Part shown: positions 12,601 through 27,600 of the stretch, piece by piece
How positions within the stretch are numbered: position 1 is the first letter of the stretch
How the letters are laid out: each line of letters begins with the position of its first letter
Source: Steinernema hermaphroditum
Taxonomy: Eukaryota; Nematoda; Chromadorea; Rhabditida; Steinernematidae
Assembly: GCA_030435675.1 (NCBI GenBank)
Contig: CM059622.1
Coordinates: forward strand, 12,338,001-12,402,000
DNA: 64,000 bases
Direction: 5' to 3'
Translations under genes and position numbers: made by a program
Notes under the pieces: generated by a model
What the model saw: the letters and a program-made list of their open reading frames with translations, nothing else
What the model was told of the DNA's origin: nothing
The model's database searches: none

Positions 12601-15600
12601 TATACAAAAAACAAGCCTAATTAATTCGAATTATAATAAAATTTGATTACGGGTAATTATGATTTATTATATTAAAAAAAACAACTCCGAAAAACCGTTC
12701 CAGCTATTCGTCGAACAAGTTGTGCCCACTTCGCTATCCATTTCTTTCAGAATTTCTGCGCCTTTCGATATCGTCATTTCCTTTTTGTTGAAAAATAGCT
12801 GGGGGCGCGCAAAAATTGCATGTATCATTAATCTGTTTTGCGCGAATAATTCGATGACGTCGTCGGTGCGCAGAAATTTATAGCTATGTGTGGTGTCCTT
12901 GAGCGAAGTGGAAGAGTTCTTCTTGTGGTGCTAAGCGTAAAAACTATTCGATTTCATTATGTCGATGGAGTTTCGCTCTGAATTTCTGAGCCATTCATTG
13001 TTTCCACGCTTAAAACCGATATGCATTTTGGCATTTAAGCCGTCGCTTTCAATCATTTGTGAACTAATGAGCCAGGGAAGAAGCGTGAAAAAATCTCATT
13101 TGTGTGCTGCCGTCAAAACGTTCCATTATCCGAACCCATCCGAGCGATAGGCTCTAAGCCGAAGTTTGACAAGCGTTCTTCGAATATTTCCGTCCGTTTG
13201 CTCCCTGGGGGGTTCTTCTCTGCGCCAAAAGGAAACTTTCGTCTTTCTTTGATCGTTTGGGTCTGGGCTTTGTTTTTGGAATCGGTGCGTTTGAGTATTT
13301 CCTCGTTCGCAGTATGTATTCCCTACCTCGAATTCGGTGGTAACGACTTGCATTGATCCGTGTGTGAATTAACGCAAGGCTGCCACAAAAGCGGAAAACT
13401 AAGCTGTACACAGAAGTGCGTTTTTTGACCACAGCGAACTCAGCACGTGATAATTTTCATATAAATGAGAATAGTGTTTATACTGGTGCCGAATGAAAGA
13501 GCACCTGCCTTCGACCATCGATTACCATGAATGCATTCATTCTAGCGATGTTTACTGTTCAGCATTTGTGCTTTGAGGCATGGTAACTTGTACTTCCTTT
13601 GCACCTCTATTTTTCCTTCTTTTTAGTCAAAACAACAGCCTATTTACAGAGGAACTTGAAAGCGCTCTGGCCTACTAATTTCTACAATATTAATGTGAAT
13701 TGACAGATTCAAAATCCGTTTGGTTCCATACACTTCCATTGTCCTAGAATAGCTTTCTTCTCCTAAACTGCAAGTTCGACGTGACTTCTCCTCCGCTTCG
13801 CTGATTCAAATCCAATTTTCTCAACGTCCTGCGGTGTCAATTACGAGCGCCGTGTCGGCCTTTCTTGTGCCAAAGCTCTTTTCACTAATTTCTTGCATGA
13901 GTAACCGGCCAGACTGCCAGCCGCTTAGCCCTTAATTTGCAAATTGTCTCTCCACGTTCTCTGCTCTTCTGTCGCAAGCCATTTCGCCGATCAGCCTTTT
14001 GACAACAATATCTTAAGCGCTTCGTTGTTTACAACAACTCATCCATTCCACACTAATTCCCTGATTGTCGTTTTCGTTGAGGCGCTCATTAGCCTCGTTG
14101 GGCGGTGGGCCCCGTTCCTCGGCGCTGAATGAAGCAAGTGGAGCCTTTTGACCGCGCGATTTTTTATTTAAAAAATTTTTCCACAATGAGGAAGTAGAAT
14201 ATAGCGTTGCAAAAATGGTCACGGGCACAAATTGCATAGCCAATTTATGTTGAACTCAATTTGCAGAAATTAAATGTGCATTGTTGCTTTTTCAATGGAG
14301 GAAAGGGGGTGGTTGGTTTTTAGAAGATGCGAACCTTGAGCCCCACATCCATTGTCTGTGGTGTTCTTCTCTTCAGCCATACAAATGATTGGGCCACTGC
14401 AGGCCGGTCACATTTTTGAGATCCCTGGTGATTCCTTACTATAAATTTTTCCCACAACACTCTAACAGCGTGCATCTTTCTTTTGATGACTATAGGTGAG
14501 ACAGAACTGTTGGTATATGTTATGGAATTTCTATATTTTTGGTAGACGCCGTTGAAACAAACTAGTCGTGTGCCTCCCGTGTCGACACCGCATCTCAACA
14601 AACAGTCCATCTAAGTCAAATGGTCTTTGAACTGTAGTGACTCATGATCACAAAATGGTCTCAGTTACGTTTATGAAACAGAGCTCGATTTGTACTCACT
14701 GTTCTTTGGCCCTTATGGAACCCTAAGCTGTGATTAGCCACACCTTGCTTGGTGAGTCAGCACTTTCCTTGTCTTGTCTGGGAAATGTCTATTTTGGTTA
14801 GCGCATATGAAACGAGTTTTCCTAAACGGGGCAGCAATCTGTGGTCGGTTTCTCCGTCCCCACGTATCCCCACGGAGGGTCTCCGTACGTTCTTCTGTAC
14901 TTCTTAACATTTGAGCGGTATCAAACTTGTCCTATTTTCCATTCTTGGACCGTTCAAATACGAACAGAACGTTACTCAACTCCAAGCAAGTTAAGCCAAT
15001 TTAAGCTAGTTGCTTTTTCCCCTTCCTTCCTTGCACGTCCGGCAATGGTTTCAATTGGATAATCTCCCTATTTTTCTTGGCGTTCCAAGTCATTTTAAGA
15101 ACGATGCATCTCCCGTTGAAAGCTATCTTCGCCTTTATATCCATGTTTTTCAATTTTCACGGAAATCACAACAAAGATCGAAAAGGCGATATAACAGCTG
15201 AGCAAATGCTGAGCTGGCAAACCGGCACGCTTTTGGCGATAATTGTCTTTTCCAGCGTGCGCGAGGTCGAGAGCCTCTGCGAGGCGATGATAAAGGATTT
15301 ACTTCTCAGGGGACCACCACGAAGCATTCCTTAAGCCAGACGAAAGGGCGAACACGGCCAGGGCCGAGTCGCGGTTCCCGGCGCAAACATCGATTGTCAA
15401 GAGTCGTTTCGTCGTCTTCGCTAAGGGCAAAAAGTCCTTCCTTAATTTTGGAAAAGGGAGCAAGGCGGGCGGGGAGACGGGTATGAACTGGGCGTACTCG
15501 GCCCATAAATCTTGTTTCTCTGTTCGCGACTCACTTTTCCGCTCTGCACTTTGGAGTATGAACGAGCATGATTTGCGCTGGTTTCAGATGCCCAAACCGG

Positions 15601-18600
15601 CGACGCCGAGGAGTTGCAAGCCAAGCTGGAGGCGTTAAACAGCCTCATCGAATCGGTCAGTTTGCACAGTAATTAACGCATTAACTAATTAAAGACGATA
15701 CCTGTGAACTGCAAATATCAACAGTGTTCACCTTTTTAAATTCTTTGGAATACATTAGATAGCAACATGGTTCTGAGTTTCAGGATTTGGTAATTTTTGA
15801 ACTGGTCCAATAATTTTTAGTCGTTCTTTTCGAAAAAAAGCGCATACGATAAACATTCTATAAATTCATAGTACTTTGTGCCAGATCCACATAGGCATTT
15901 TCAGATTAGTTAATCCCAACAGTATATTAGGCGTTTCATTTTCCTGCAAATTTGAAGGTCCAGTTTGACGGCGGGAACACAATAGGTAGCAACATGGTTC
16001 TGAGTGTCAGAGTTTGGTAATTTTTGAACTTACCAACTTAGGATTCTGGTATCCAACAAACTCTCATACTCGTTCTTTTCGCTACTGATTGGGTTGTGTC
16101 ACAAAAAATAACCCTCGCGATAAAGGTTCCGCATGTAAACGTAAACGTTAAATTGGTGTAATGTTGAATACAGTTAATTCCAGCCATATACAACTGTACT
16201 ATGAATAATACCTTCTCATTTGTAACTGAGAACTGATTTGTATTCACTCTGAATATGGCGGGTATGGACGGTCATTGATCTTACACCTCGACATTCCAAA
16301 ACGTTAGATTCGAGAATTTGTGAAATACGACAACAGGATAGTCTGGCAACAGGTGTGCAACTAAATTCCTTAATACCAAGCGAGATAATTTTAATTTTTG
16401 GGTGCAATGTGAATAAATGACCGAGTTTAAGTCATATGCCATGTTTTGAATTGAAAAACAACAAATGCTTTTACTTGCAAAGAAAGCTTGAGAAATCCCT
16501 TGAGAAATTAGAAGAAAAGAGAAAGAGTGCAACTCGCTTTCCAGGCTCATAAAGTCATCACAATAAATAAGATAAGCACATGCTTATCTTAATCATTTGT
16601 CATATACTCCCTGCTGATAATATGCTTTTTGTCTTAGCAACGAAGCTAATCATCTGCTAGAAATGTGTGCCAGAATTTTAAAACACATGCCAGGGATACG
16701 TTTCGTTTCTAAATAAACGATAAAGGGAGAAAGTAGCGTTCTAAGATTCTCGGGAGACGGAAGTGCGTCACAGCCAGTGATTTAGTCGAATTTATTATAT
16801 TGATGAATTTAGTTTTTACCCAAAAATATAGTCGAAATTTCGAGATTTTGCACTGACGTTTCGAGATCGACGCTCGATGGTTTCGAGACCGGGGTAGAGA
16901 CCTCTCAAGTGAGACATCTTCAAAATAAACAGTATCGATTTTCAAGAACATTTACTCAGCTTTGAACTTCATGATCTTTCCATTTTGTTTTCAAACTAAT
17001 CTTTCTGTTTAAGGAACAACTGCCACTCCAGCACCAGTCACGTGCGCCCTTCAATCACTGTGAGTCTCTCTCTATTGAGTACACTCGCGACGATTCGCCG
17101 AAAAGGCGCGTGCGTATGAGTTGCCTCATCAACTATTAATTCGAATCATGTGTGCGTTGAGTGTCTAATAAGTCCACATAGCGCCTTCAGCCGGTATCTC
17201 CGAAGACAGCGACTACACATCGGACGTTTCCTTCCCCATTCACCATCATCAACCCAACACCTCCGTCCATCAGTTCGAGTCGCACCTGCATCCACATCGG
17301 AACAGCGTTACCACACCGACAGGCCAACCCAGATCTATAAGCGGTGGCGTTGGCCCACCAGGCCAAGGGACCGTGTCCGCAAACGGCGCTCACCAGCACG
17401 ACCCGGTAACATCCCGCCCCAATTGCTTCGTTTCAGTAATCACACAGAGATTGCAGGCGAGTTACGAAGACGAAGAGGACGTCTACCGTAACCAGAACGT
17501 GCATCGCCATTACGACTCCTACAACGAGTACATCGACAACGGCTACGATCGCTATCCGATAGACGATCACGCCTCTGGATCAAGAGTCTCTGGCAGCGAT
17601 TACTACTCCTCTCATGTGACGCACATCGACGACTACGACATTCCGCCCTCCTGCTCATCTCATTACTTCAACGATGCGACAGTACCGCCTGAGCGACAGT
17701 ACGACAGCAACGGATACCTGCCGCAATCGCGATATCGTGCTCCAATGGACCGCTACGATAGCATCGACGGACCAGCTGACAGTAGCGAGTACCCGTCGAC
17801 GGTGGAGGAACGACGCTGCGGGTCCGCAGCGAGGAACTACGATAGCGACCGGTACCAGTCGGATGGGTCTCGTGTGAGACAGAGACAAGGAGGAGGCTAC
17901 TCGTCACAGAACTCTCAGCACTGGTACACTGAGGAGGAGGATATGTCGACGCCACATGGAGAACTTCTTCAGAATCACTATGATGAAGGGTGCGTTTTTA
18001 GAGATATCACAACAGTCCTCACTTAAGTACTCGGTGTGACTTTGCAGCTTTCATGCCAAGCAATTTTATGATCATTTTGAGCCGCGTAAAAATAGGTCCG
18101 TTGACCAAATGATCTAATGAGCGCTCCAGCTATTGCCAACAACTCTCGGGGTACATGAAATAAGACTCGGAATAAATGATAGAACGGTCGCAGTCGATAG
18201 AACGGTGTTAATATTTTTGGCCTCCGTGAGCTTTTAAGCTTTGAATATCTCTGCATACAGTATTCGGCGAAGTTTTGTCTAAAATAGTCTAATGAGCGCT
18301 GTAGCTTTCGCTAACACCTCTCGGGCAATTGAAATAGGATTCGGAATGACTGATAGAACATTCGTAGATATTAATAAGCTCCATAGACTATTATAAAAAT
18401 AATCAAATCAGGGTTGAAAACCGAGCACTGTATCGTTATATTTTTGGCATAATCGCTGCTTCGTAATGTAATGTACTGTGCTGTGCTTACGCTTTACAAT
18501 ATCTCTGCAAACCGAAAATATCGATATATGATGACCGTATCCGTACTCAACACATTTATTTTAGCGAACACGGGTACGACAATTCCTGGTCCGAGCACGA

Positions 18601-21600
18601 ACCTTTGTCATACAACAGCAGACCTCGACCTGGATCAGGTGGCAAAAAGTGAGCGTTCGCCGTTCTGCATGCCATATTTATCCACTGTTCTTTAGTGAGC
18701 CTTATCCTTTGGAAGTTCCTGTTAGTGCTCACTATGCCGAGGACGTTGACGACGACCAGGGAGGAGTGCCGGTCGTCGAGATGGACGACCCGTATCCACT
18801 GACCACAAGTGCAGACTGCCGCTACAGCATCGACGGATACGTCGTGGAAACTGCCGCAATGCCGAACGGCCACCTACCGAATGGAGACGTCGTTCACGAG
18901 CATCACGAGGAACACATGTAAGCTTTTGGTTTTTAAACTTAGTTGTCATCAATTACTAGTGTGCCTGAACCGGAGCCAGCAAAGCGCGACTTCAGAGAGC
19001 TATGGAAGTGGGCTTATAAAGAAGTGTGTACGGAGATGGGAGTAAAGGTTGGTTTGATTTTGCCTTTCTTTTCAGGTCAGGAAAAAGATCATTGATGGCT
19101 TATAGGGAACACAGTACATATAGTACTTAATAAGACTAACTGAAACTCCTACATGAGAAAAACAACATCCTTCTTGATGGTTGTCCAACATAAGTATTGC
19201 GATTTGTATTGCGATATAAATACAGCTCGGTGAAGTGCAGACGAGTGTGTGAAATTCATGAAATATAATATGCGTATCTACGAAACTTTGCAGAGCGACT
19301 ATATCCGTGCCGCTTGTGTATGCCTAAAGCTGCACTTTATGCTTTGTGCATCAAGACAAGCACCTAATCCATTGGTTTAGTATGCAACGTGACGGCCAAA
19401 TAATAACTTTCGTATGAAAAAGGCGCACGAAATAGGATTCGCAAATGCAAAACGAATAGGTAAACTTTTTACCTGTCCGTCTAATTGGCAATCTTTTACG
19501 CAAAGAGTTTTTTTTCGACAAAGCGGGGCAGTCCGCGATTGGAACTTCTAGTCAGCTCAAGGATAGACGAACTTCTAACTGTAAAACTTCTAACAGGGCA
19601 CTAGAATACGAGAGAACACTCAATGATTTATGTGTCCAAGAAGACTTTCGGAACTGATAAAAATACATGCATTGTGTGCATTCCAAGAATGTGTAACGTA
19701 CAATAAATACAAGATTGCTAAGACGATTATTCGCTGGTTCCATTCTCTCTTCGGTTCACCAGACGAACTTAGAGTAGAACACATAAGCGGCGCGTTGGAG
19801 TCGGTCGGTGGTGAAGGCCTTCTTGGCGAGATGGTAAAACTATGGTTCTTTTGCATGCCAGGCCTACTGGAAACCGGGTCAATCAATTCACCGGCAACGA
19901 TGGCCAAGAACGACCGCTCACTCAAATCATTGAGCGATCTTCGGAGAGAGCGAACGGACCGACCCGACCGATCGCTGCGGACAACTCAGTCCCCCCTTTT
20001 TGTATATTCTACCAGTTTCTCAGCATTTAGCAGTTCTCAGCAGTTTCTCTCTGCAAACCGTAGATTGCTATTGAAACTTGTCATTATAAGAGATAGATTG
20101 ACCGCGACGCTTAAGGCTTTTTAATGATGTTTACCCATGCTAACCCTTCGCATTTTATCAACATTCCATTGTGTGTTATTGTTGAGCAGGCATAGACAAT
20201 TACTGGATCAAGAGATCTAGACCTCACGTTGTCGGCGAATTTTGCTTCGTCCCGATCTTTCCGGACTTCTCTTTCCCACAGAAAAAGAACTCCTTGACCT
20301 CATAAATCAAAGTTTTCCCACACACTTCCGTAAACATCAACAGGAAAGTGCATTGATCTCGCCACGGATTCCTCCTTATGAAAGGCCCAAATTAGTTGCG
20401 AACACATGTGGACGGCGGCTGCGTACTCTTATCGATGGAAACCTGACCCTCACGGCCCAGCGGCTAGGGCAAGCGGATTAGTTGGCGGATGCCCGGAGGG
20501 TTCCTCGCATAGATTATTCATCTCGACGTTTTAAGAGTCTTTTGAAGTGTGTGCCGCGATGCCACTCAACTGTACTCTACTTTTTTGTCCGCTTTGTCTT
20601 AGTCCTTTCCTGACTATGAAGAGCTCAACTGCGTGACGTTCAGTCGTTTTTTTGTGGGTGGATGGATAGAACGGCCGTTCCGATGAGACATAAACGCCCA
20701 CGTTTTGAAAATGTTTCTATTTTGGAATTTAACCGCTTTCCAGTGTGTGGGATTAATGTGGATCCATTCGCTCCCGTTCAACAAGTGTGAAAAATGAGCT
20801 AAACTCGGCGGGTGGTTCGATTCATATTTTAATTTGATATGTTTTGCAATTTTTGTATTGGGTGTTTTATTTGAAACCTGTTCCCTGTGCACAATACTGT
20901 AATTATTACCTCAAGTAGTGTGTTTTCTTTCATATCCCCATGGACACAGTGTTAGATGTTTCCTGTTGATTGCATCTTAAAGATCTCTGAGGTCAACTCT
21001 GCACAAGATATTTGAAATTCTTGAAAAATATGAGTCTCCCACATTGGTCGTTTGCATCATAAAGATTTCGCGACAGTAGTACCATTTTCTTAGAAGTGTC
21101 TATTCAAATTTTTGGCCATAAGGATGCTAAGAATGTGATCGGGTGTCTGAGAAGTGTCACCTGCCAGGTTTATTTCAATTTTTGAATTTGTAAACAGACG
21201 AGCCAACGTTTATTATAATCCTTTTTGAATGCTCAAGTCTGTACAATATTTTTGGTACTTGAACAAATATATGAGTCTACTAAATCGACTGTCGTGGGAG
21301 TTTCTATCATCAGGGTGTCATAACAGCAGTACCCTTTATAAGTGTCATCTGTCAGGTATATTTAAATTTTTACATATTTAAGACATGAGTTAACTTTAAT
21401 TATGATCCTTTTTAATTTTCCGTTCACTCTGCTTTGACATATGTGAAAAATGAACTAGACTCGGCGGGTGGGTCACAGTGCACACGTTTTATATCACCGA
21501 AAACATGTATAGTCAGTTGGCCTTCATTCGTTCCCCAAGCTGAAGCACCATCGGGGTTATAAATCTCGTCTCATGTTGTGATCGCATTCCCAAACACGGA

Positions 21601-24600
21601 AATAGAATATGAACCGCGCTGTTATTCCCCTCTCGGCTTCATACGGCGGCGTCTGCCGGCAAGTAGTCACTTCGCTGTTTTTGAATTGTTTTTCTTCCCG
21701 TCGTATGAGGATTTATCATTAATTTATACACTCCTTGCGTGTTCGAGACCCTAAGCCTCGGCTGACTCGGCGAATCGTGACTTCCACTCCCGTCATTCGT
21801 CATGTTTTCGCACTGTGAAGTGGGCATTCAGCAGCCGCAGGCCACGATTGGATTGCTCCCTCGCGATTTAATTGCTTCTTCCTGCTCGACATCTTCTTCT
21901 TCTCCTTCATTCTCACTCTGTGTTTGTTTTTGGTTCGCTGGTGCCGGCGTCGTCGCCACTGTCGCAGTTGCTGGGGAGGAAAGATTCAATTCAGTTATTT
22001 TCCGACGCGCGAGTTTTTGCGCCTAGTGGCTGCCCACTTCACTGCGCTGTCCTCGGGACCATCGCCGACCAGAGAACACTAGAACGGCTGAGGACCGCCA
22101 ATTCACGGTCGTGTTTCTTTGTTTGTAACCAATTGCTTTTGTGGAAATAGGCGCTAGAATTGGGTTGTTTATGGAGGCGTCCGTCGAAGTGATTGAGTGG
22201 TTCTTTTGGAGCTGTGCCCCAGTATGATTTAATGTATGCTGACGTTCGTTTTCTCAGAAACTACGAACTTCCCCCAATTTCTGGTCTTGAAAGTGCATTT
22301 GCTAACATAAACCGACTAAGACATGAGCAAAAGCCCCGACTGCCAGACGCCAACTGCTTCGGCTTTTTTAAATATATGCAATTCACCTGGGTTCGTTGAA
22401 CTTAACGCTTCTAAAGTGGGTGCTTCGTTGGTAATGATGTAAGGACACCTGTGGTCAGTGTGTAGTGCACTGGACGCTGCCTAAAGGTAGAAGATTCCTC
22501 TGTAGATGTATGCTCTTACCAGTTTGAAACAAACGTCTCTTGCTGTTGTCTAAAAGGCAATCAATGGAATGTGATTTTTGGAGCTCAAAGTATATAATCT
22601 GTGCCCAAATCTCTTGAATCTATATCCAATTTTTACTTTCTATGGACATCGCTTATCAATATTGTTCTTTCTTGATACACGTGCGCATATTCAAATTTTT
22701 GTGTAGGGCAGATTTTCAGATGCGATCTTTCATCTGAAATGCTTTTAGATCGTCTAAGGAGTTCTTTGATGGATACAATGCAAATACAATAAGCCTTTTG
22801 TCGTTTACTGAGACCATCTGCGCCTTCTATTGGTCCCTATTCTATTCATCTGCACAACAACATGCCTAGACATTATATGTAGTCCATACGCCAATCAGAA
22901 TGATGACCATCCAATGCAGCCCGGCTTTTTCAAGAAATGATGATCTGTTGAGTAAATCGAACAAGCAGCGACAATCTGTAGAACATGTTTATAACTTCAA
23001 GTGAATATCACAAGTCTTTTGTGCATGCTACTCCACGTCCCGGAACCAATGCACCTCTAGGAAACGTGAGAAAGTCAACTGGAAAATTTAAAGAACATGT
23101 TTTCGAGCCCTTATGCGCCTACGACTCCTCCGACGGGCGTAAAGTTACGAATTTCTGATGTAAACAAGCACGCGGAAGAAAGCTTAAATTTATGAAAGTC
23201 ACCATCGCAGCTCCAATCCACTGGTTTTTTTGTGCTTCCTAAGATGTTGGCCAAGTTCCATTCGAAATAGGCGCAGTCAAAACAAAAACTTATTTTGTTT
23301 ATTAGCGTAATTACTGGCTCAGGACTTGTGCACTTTATTTTGTTTTTCGAAAAATTTTATCCTACCCATTCTTCTCGAACTCTCAACGCGTCTAGGGTCA
23401 CTGAGCATCGCTAGTCTTGATTTCCTCACCACATAGACTACGACATCTGCTGAAGTTCCCGTTCGGCGTCGAGATCGCGCTAACTCGATTCTCGCGTTAG
23501 CAGACGTCTATTGCACAAAGGCCATACAAACTCAATTTTCCGAAACTCTTGTTTACCGCATTGTCTTGCTTCGCACGCCTTTTTTCGACGTCCTCTCATC
23601 AGATTCTCATAAACTTTTCGTCACCTGTCTGATTTGTATTTTTAGCCGAACCTGTTGACTTTAGTGCCAGCGGCTTCTCACATCACGTAATACTTATTTT
23701 TTTTCGGATCTGCTCCCTTGATACCTAGAATCTTCGACTCGGACAGGCCGGAAACATCTGGATTAGCGGTCTATAAATATCCACCTCGTCCTCCTCTCTC
23801 ACCCATAAATAGTCCTTCCCTGTTGGCGTCACCTCAAAAGGGCCTTCCCGTTTTTGCAATATAAAATGGCCATGTTCCATATTACATTTTCAAGTGTCGG
23901 GCTCTAGAAGGCGGGAGGTAAACAACTCTCCTCTCTGTCACCATTGGCTTTTCGCCATTCTTCTCTTTCAGCTGGCGCGCCACCGATTACCGACTTGCCA
24001 AACCTCTTCGGCGAACTCCCAGCGCGCCCGTGCACGCGCTCCACGCTGCAATTATTATTATATTATGCGTGGATGGACGCTCGCAGTCAGTGCCACCTCC
24101 GTGAGGTGCCTATTGATCGAAGAACGCCATTTGACGGCCTCCCTGGAAATTGAGAAGTCAGAGATTTGTTTTTAAAGTGTGGCCGGTCACGACTGTTGTG
24201 GGTGGCGTTGTACTTTGCCTTTTTGGATTCCTCAGAAATCGCCTTCGATGGGATTGAACTAATTTTGAAGGCGATGAATTATGGATGTTGTCAGCGCTGC
24301 TGCTCTCTTGGCTGGAAAACGGCCTATGAGGAAACGCTGAATTATTGAGCTTGTGTGAAAAGCGCCCTCGATTCAAAGGGCGCCCTGAGTGTTTTTTTGT
24401 CTTTAACGGGTTTGATTAAGGAGAGCGGTGTGCAAAGGTTATTGAATGATGGAGAGGCCAGATATGATTATTTCATGAAGTGATGCCCACTGTATAAAGT
24501 GTCCTTTGCCAGCGATTGCTTAGCCACGTCCAAGGGGGTTAGAGTCTTGAAAAACAAAATCTTTCGCCTGATAATTTGTTTTGCCACCTGTCAATTTACT

Positions 24601-27600
24601 TAATCACAGTACCCAGTCGACGCGCCAGTGTCAACGCAATCGGCATAATGATATTTTTCTTTGCATACGGTAGTGACGTTCGCGATATTTCAATTGTTTT
24701 CGCTTTACGTTTTGTTTTGAAGATCGACCTGAAAACGATAGGTAACTGTAGTGCAGCAAGCAGGCAGTATGGCTATTGGACTTGCCTTATCAAATTGCAG
24801 AGGTTATGTAGAAAGGATTTCTTTTTTGGGCACCACAGCACTGCTAAAAAAGTACGTATCCGTACCTTTCACCGTAACGATGTTCATTACCAACAGATCT
24901 GATTATGGCACAGGCGATGGAGGCCTAATTGATGAAGTTAAAACCGTGACATAGGATTCGTTTTTAACTTTGTGAGAATTAAAGCAATCATTGCTTCGGA
25001 TATAATCATTTCTTTGAATAGTAAACACTGGTGAAGCCGTCGACAAAGGACGATATCCCTAGGATATTTTCATTAATATTTGTAAGCTTTCCATATTGGA
25101 CAACTCCATCAATCTCTTTCACGCTGTCCTTTATTTACTCAGTAGCGGATTCCGACACATAACCTGTACGGTAGAACTCAGGTAGACTAGGTAGCACCAA
25201 CATAATGTAAACATGTGTTTCCAGAGAAGGCACTGGCCTTGCATAATATATTATATACTTGGGTTACGTAATCGATAAGCCAATTGCCTTTCGGAGACCT
25301 CACCTACCACAAACCCTGGACACTTAATCCGAATGAGTAACCCCGTCCACAATGTGGGTGGTGCGAATAGTCTCACTCCCTTTTGCTATTTTGCGGGTCG
25401 TTCTCATGATCGATGATTTCCTTTCGAGAAGCTACTCATTTCACATTCGCGTTCCACAAAAAAAAACGAAAACATCTGGTTGGACATGTTATTTAAAATG
25501 TCAGCTAGACGAGTCGGAATAGGCAAATTTCGACTTTTTGACGAATTACGTCGGAAACGAGAAAGGAATTTTCGGTCTTGTTGCGCTGTTTTTGCAAGGC
25601 GGCCTTAAGGGAAAAAGGAAAATATGTATGTTTAATAGTTGTGTGAAGCGAGACAAACGGCATGGACCCGTTTTTCTCTGGTCGTTTCTTCGTACCACTC
25701 CTCATGAGCAGTATTCAGTGCTGTCCATAAATATAGATTTACTTGATGCTTCGCTCTAACTTTGACTAAAAATGCTATACCGCGAAACAGCGAAGCCCGA
25801 AATCGGAAAAACAGCAGGTGAGACGATCTTTATGGACACTGTACAAAGCGATCCCTCACTGGGCCGTTTCAATCGGCTCGGATTGGCTCCGAAGCAAGTT
25901 GAGCCGATGATGTAGTTTTTGTCACAAAGTTCCCAATGGTTGCTACAAGCTCAGACAACTTTCTGATTACAGCTATGATAGGCTTCATGTCATACACATC
26001 TTCGGACAAAGTTCTTAAGTTTATCGAACGCATTTATTTTTGAGAATCCATTTCAATAGCACTAAGCGTCGCTTTTGAACAACATTCAGTATCTTAGAAC
26101 CTGTCCCATGATTCCAGTTCTTGTCTTTAGAAGAATTAAGTGTTAAACAATTACGTGGTGACCACTCTGGGCCGAACATAACACACGTAATTCTGAGAAA
26201 AACCAATCAAAACGTATGATTCATGAAAACAGAGAGCTTTTGCTTAAGCAACCAATTACTGCCTCTTAGTATACGTTCGATGTCGCGGCGCCATGACATC
26301 TGCAATAGATGGCCACTTCACGCTTGTGGACCCCGCCGGGTTTAATTATATCGGGGCGTCCCCGGCGTACATCGATTAATTTTATTAGCGACGTCTGGGC
26401 CCTAATCCTTTTCCTGTTCATGACATACATGGACCGTCCTGAAAAATCGAATGTCATGCCGGTTAAATGACATTAGGCGAGTCTGCATGCGTGCAACAGC
26501 TTTATCTTCCCGTGCGTTCATTTGTCAATGGAGTGTGTAAAGCGCGCGTCAATAGTAAATTGAATCAACACCCCGAGGGGTCGCTCGTGTGCTGCTGATA
26601 AGACGTGCCGGGAATGCCGGGAAGGCAGCGCTCACGTGAGTTTTTTATTGCTCACGTTTTAGGTTTTTTTCAGTAAATACTTTTTGTTCACACGTAGGCA
26701 ATAGCTAACAGGCATGCGTTGTGCTGTATAATGCGAGGGAAGTTGTTTTACACTAACGGTCCGCGCGTGTTTATTCAAAAATATGGTGTATTGAGAGGAC
26801 CTCGTGGGATAGTCCTTGAATGTAGGATAACTGAGCTTAATCGCTCAAGTGCACAGACTATATAAATGTTTTGAAGGATTAAACTTATCCCACGAAATGT
26901 TCAGTAAACTTTTCTTAAGGGGAAGTGTCAACCTGTCAAATCGCTTTCGTTTTCTTTGTGTTTCTTCAGTCCCGCCCGTCAGTCCCACTACGTTAGTTTC
27001 ACATGGATGTCTGTTCAGAGCATGTCTTCAGCGTAGATGAACTTTCGCTCAGTCTTGTTCTTTACCCACCGATCTCCTCACTCGCAAAGTCTAGCCAACT
27101 TTCTCAGCTCTGAACGTTTCAGCTTTGGTCTGGCTTTGTTGTGCACGGATTTCTTTGGACGACCGAAAGTCGGGCAAAGTGACTCACAATTCAACGTAAT
27201 CTTTGTAGTTAATGGCGCCCACAGCCCTTAAACCGTAGTTGCTCCCTCCGCGTTCTCGAAGAATTCGAGGAGAGTTCCCTGGGCTATAGAACTGTTCTCG
27301 TCCGAAACTATCCACTTAACTCTGATCTTCCGGCCTCTCTTCCTACATATCAAATATGGGAAAACACACATTTTCCAAGTGCTCCGTTCACCGCGTCAAT
27401 ATTCCATCAAACGTGGGCGACATGCAGACGTCAGGAATGCCGGAAATGTCGCACTCGGACTCGATGCTAAAATCGTTGCAAGAAAATCACTTCTCTTTGG
27501 ACCTTTTTCCCAAATTTCCGTTATGTTTTCATTCCGAAGAGTCACGTTTCCAAAACGTAATATCTGATTTTCGGTAATCTCACCTTCTGCGACCAATGAA

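Noticed and set aside
15077..15334. Frame with an EF-hand-like [13 protein letters not shown] segment
   Set aside because: Only one loop-like stretch, no paired hand, no start or splice context that fits; it lies inside an unc-13 intron.
19630..20124. 164-codon frame in the large unc-13 intron
   Set aside because: No family similarity, and its phase does not connect exons 19047 and 28677.
23000..23900. CRISPR-like or regularly spaced repeats
   Set aside because: None found here or elsewhere; the window is eukaryotic and the repeats are local duplications or transposon ends.
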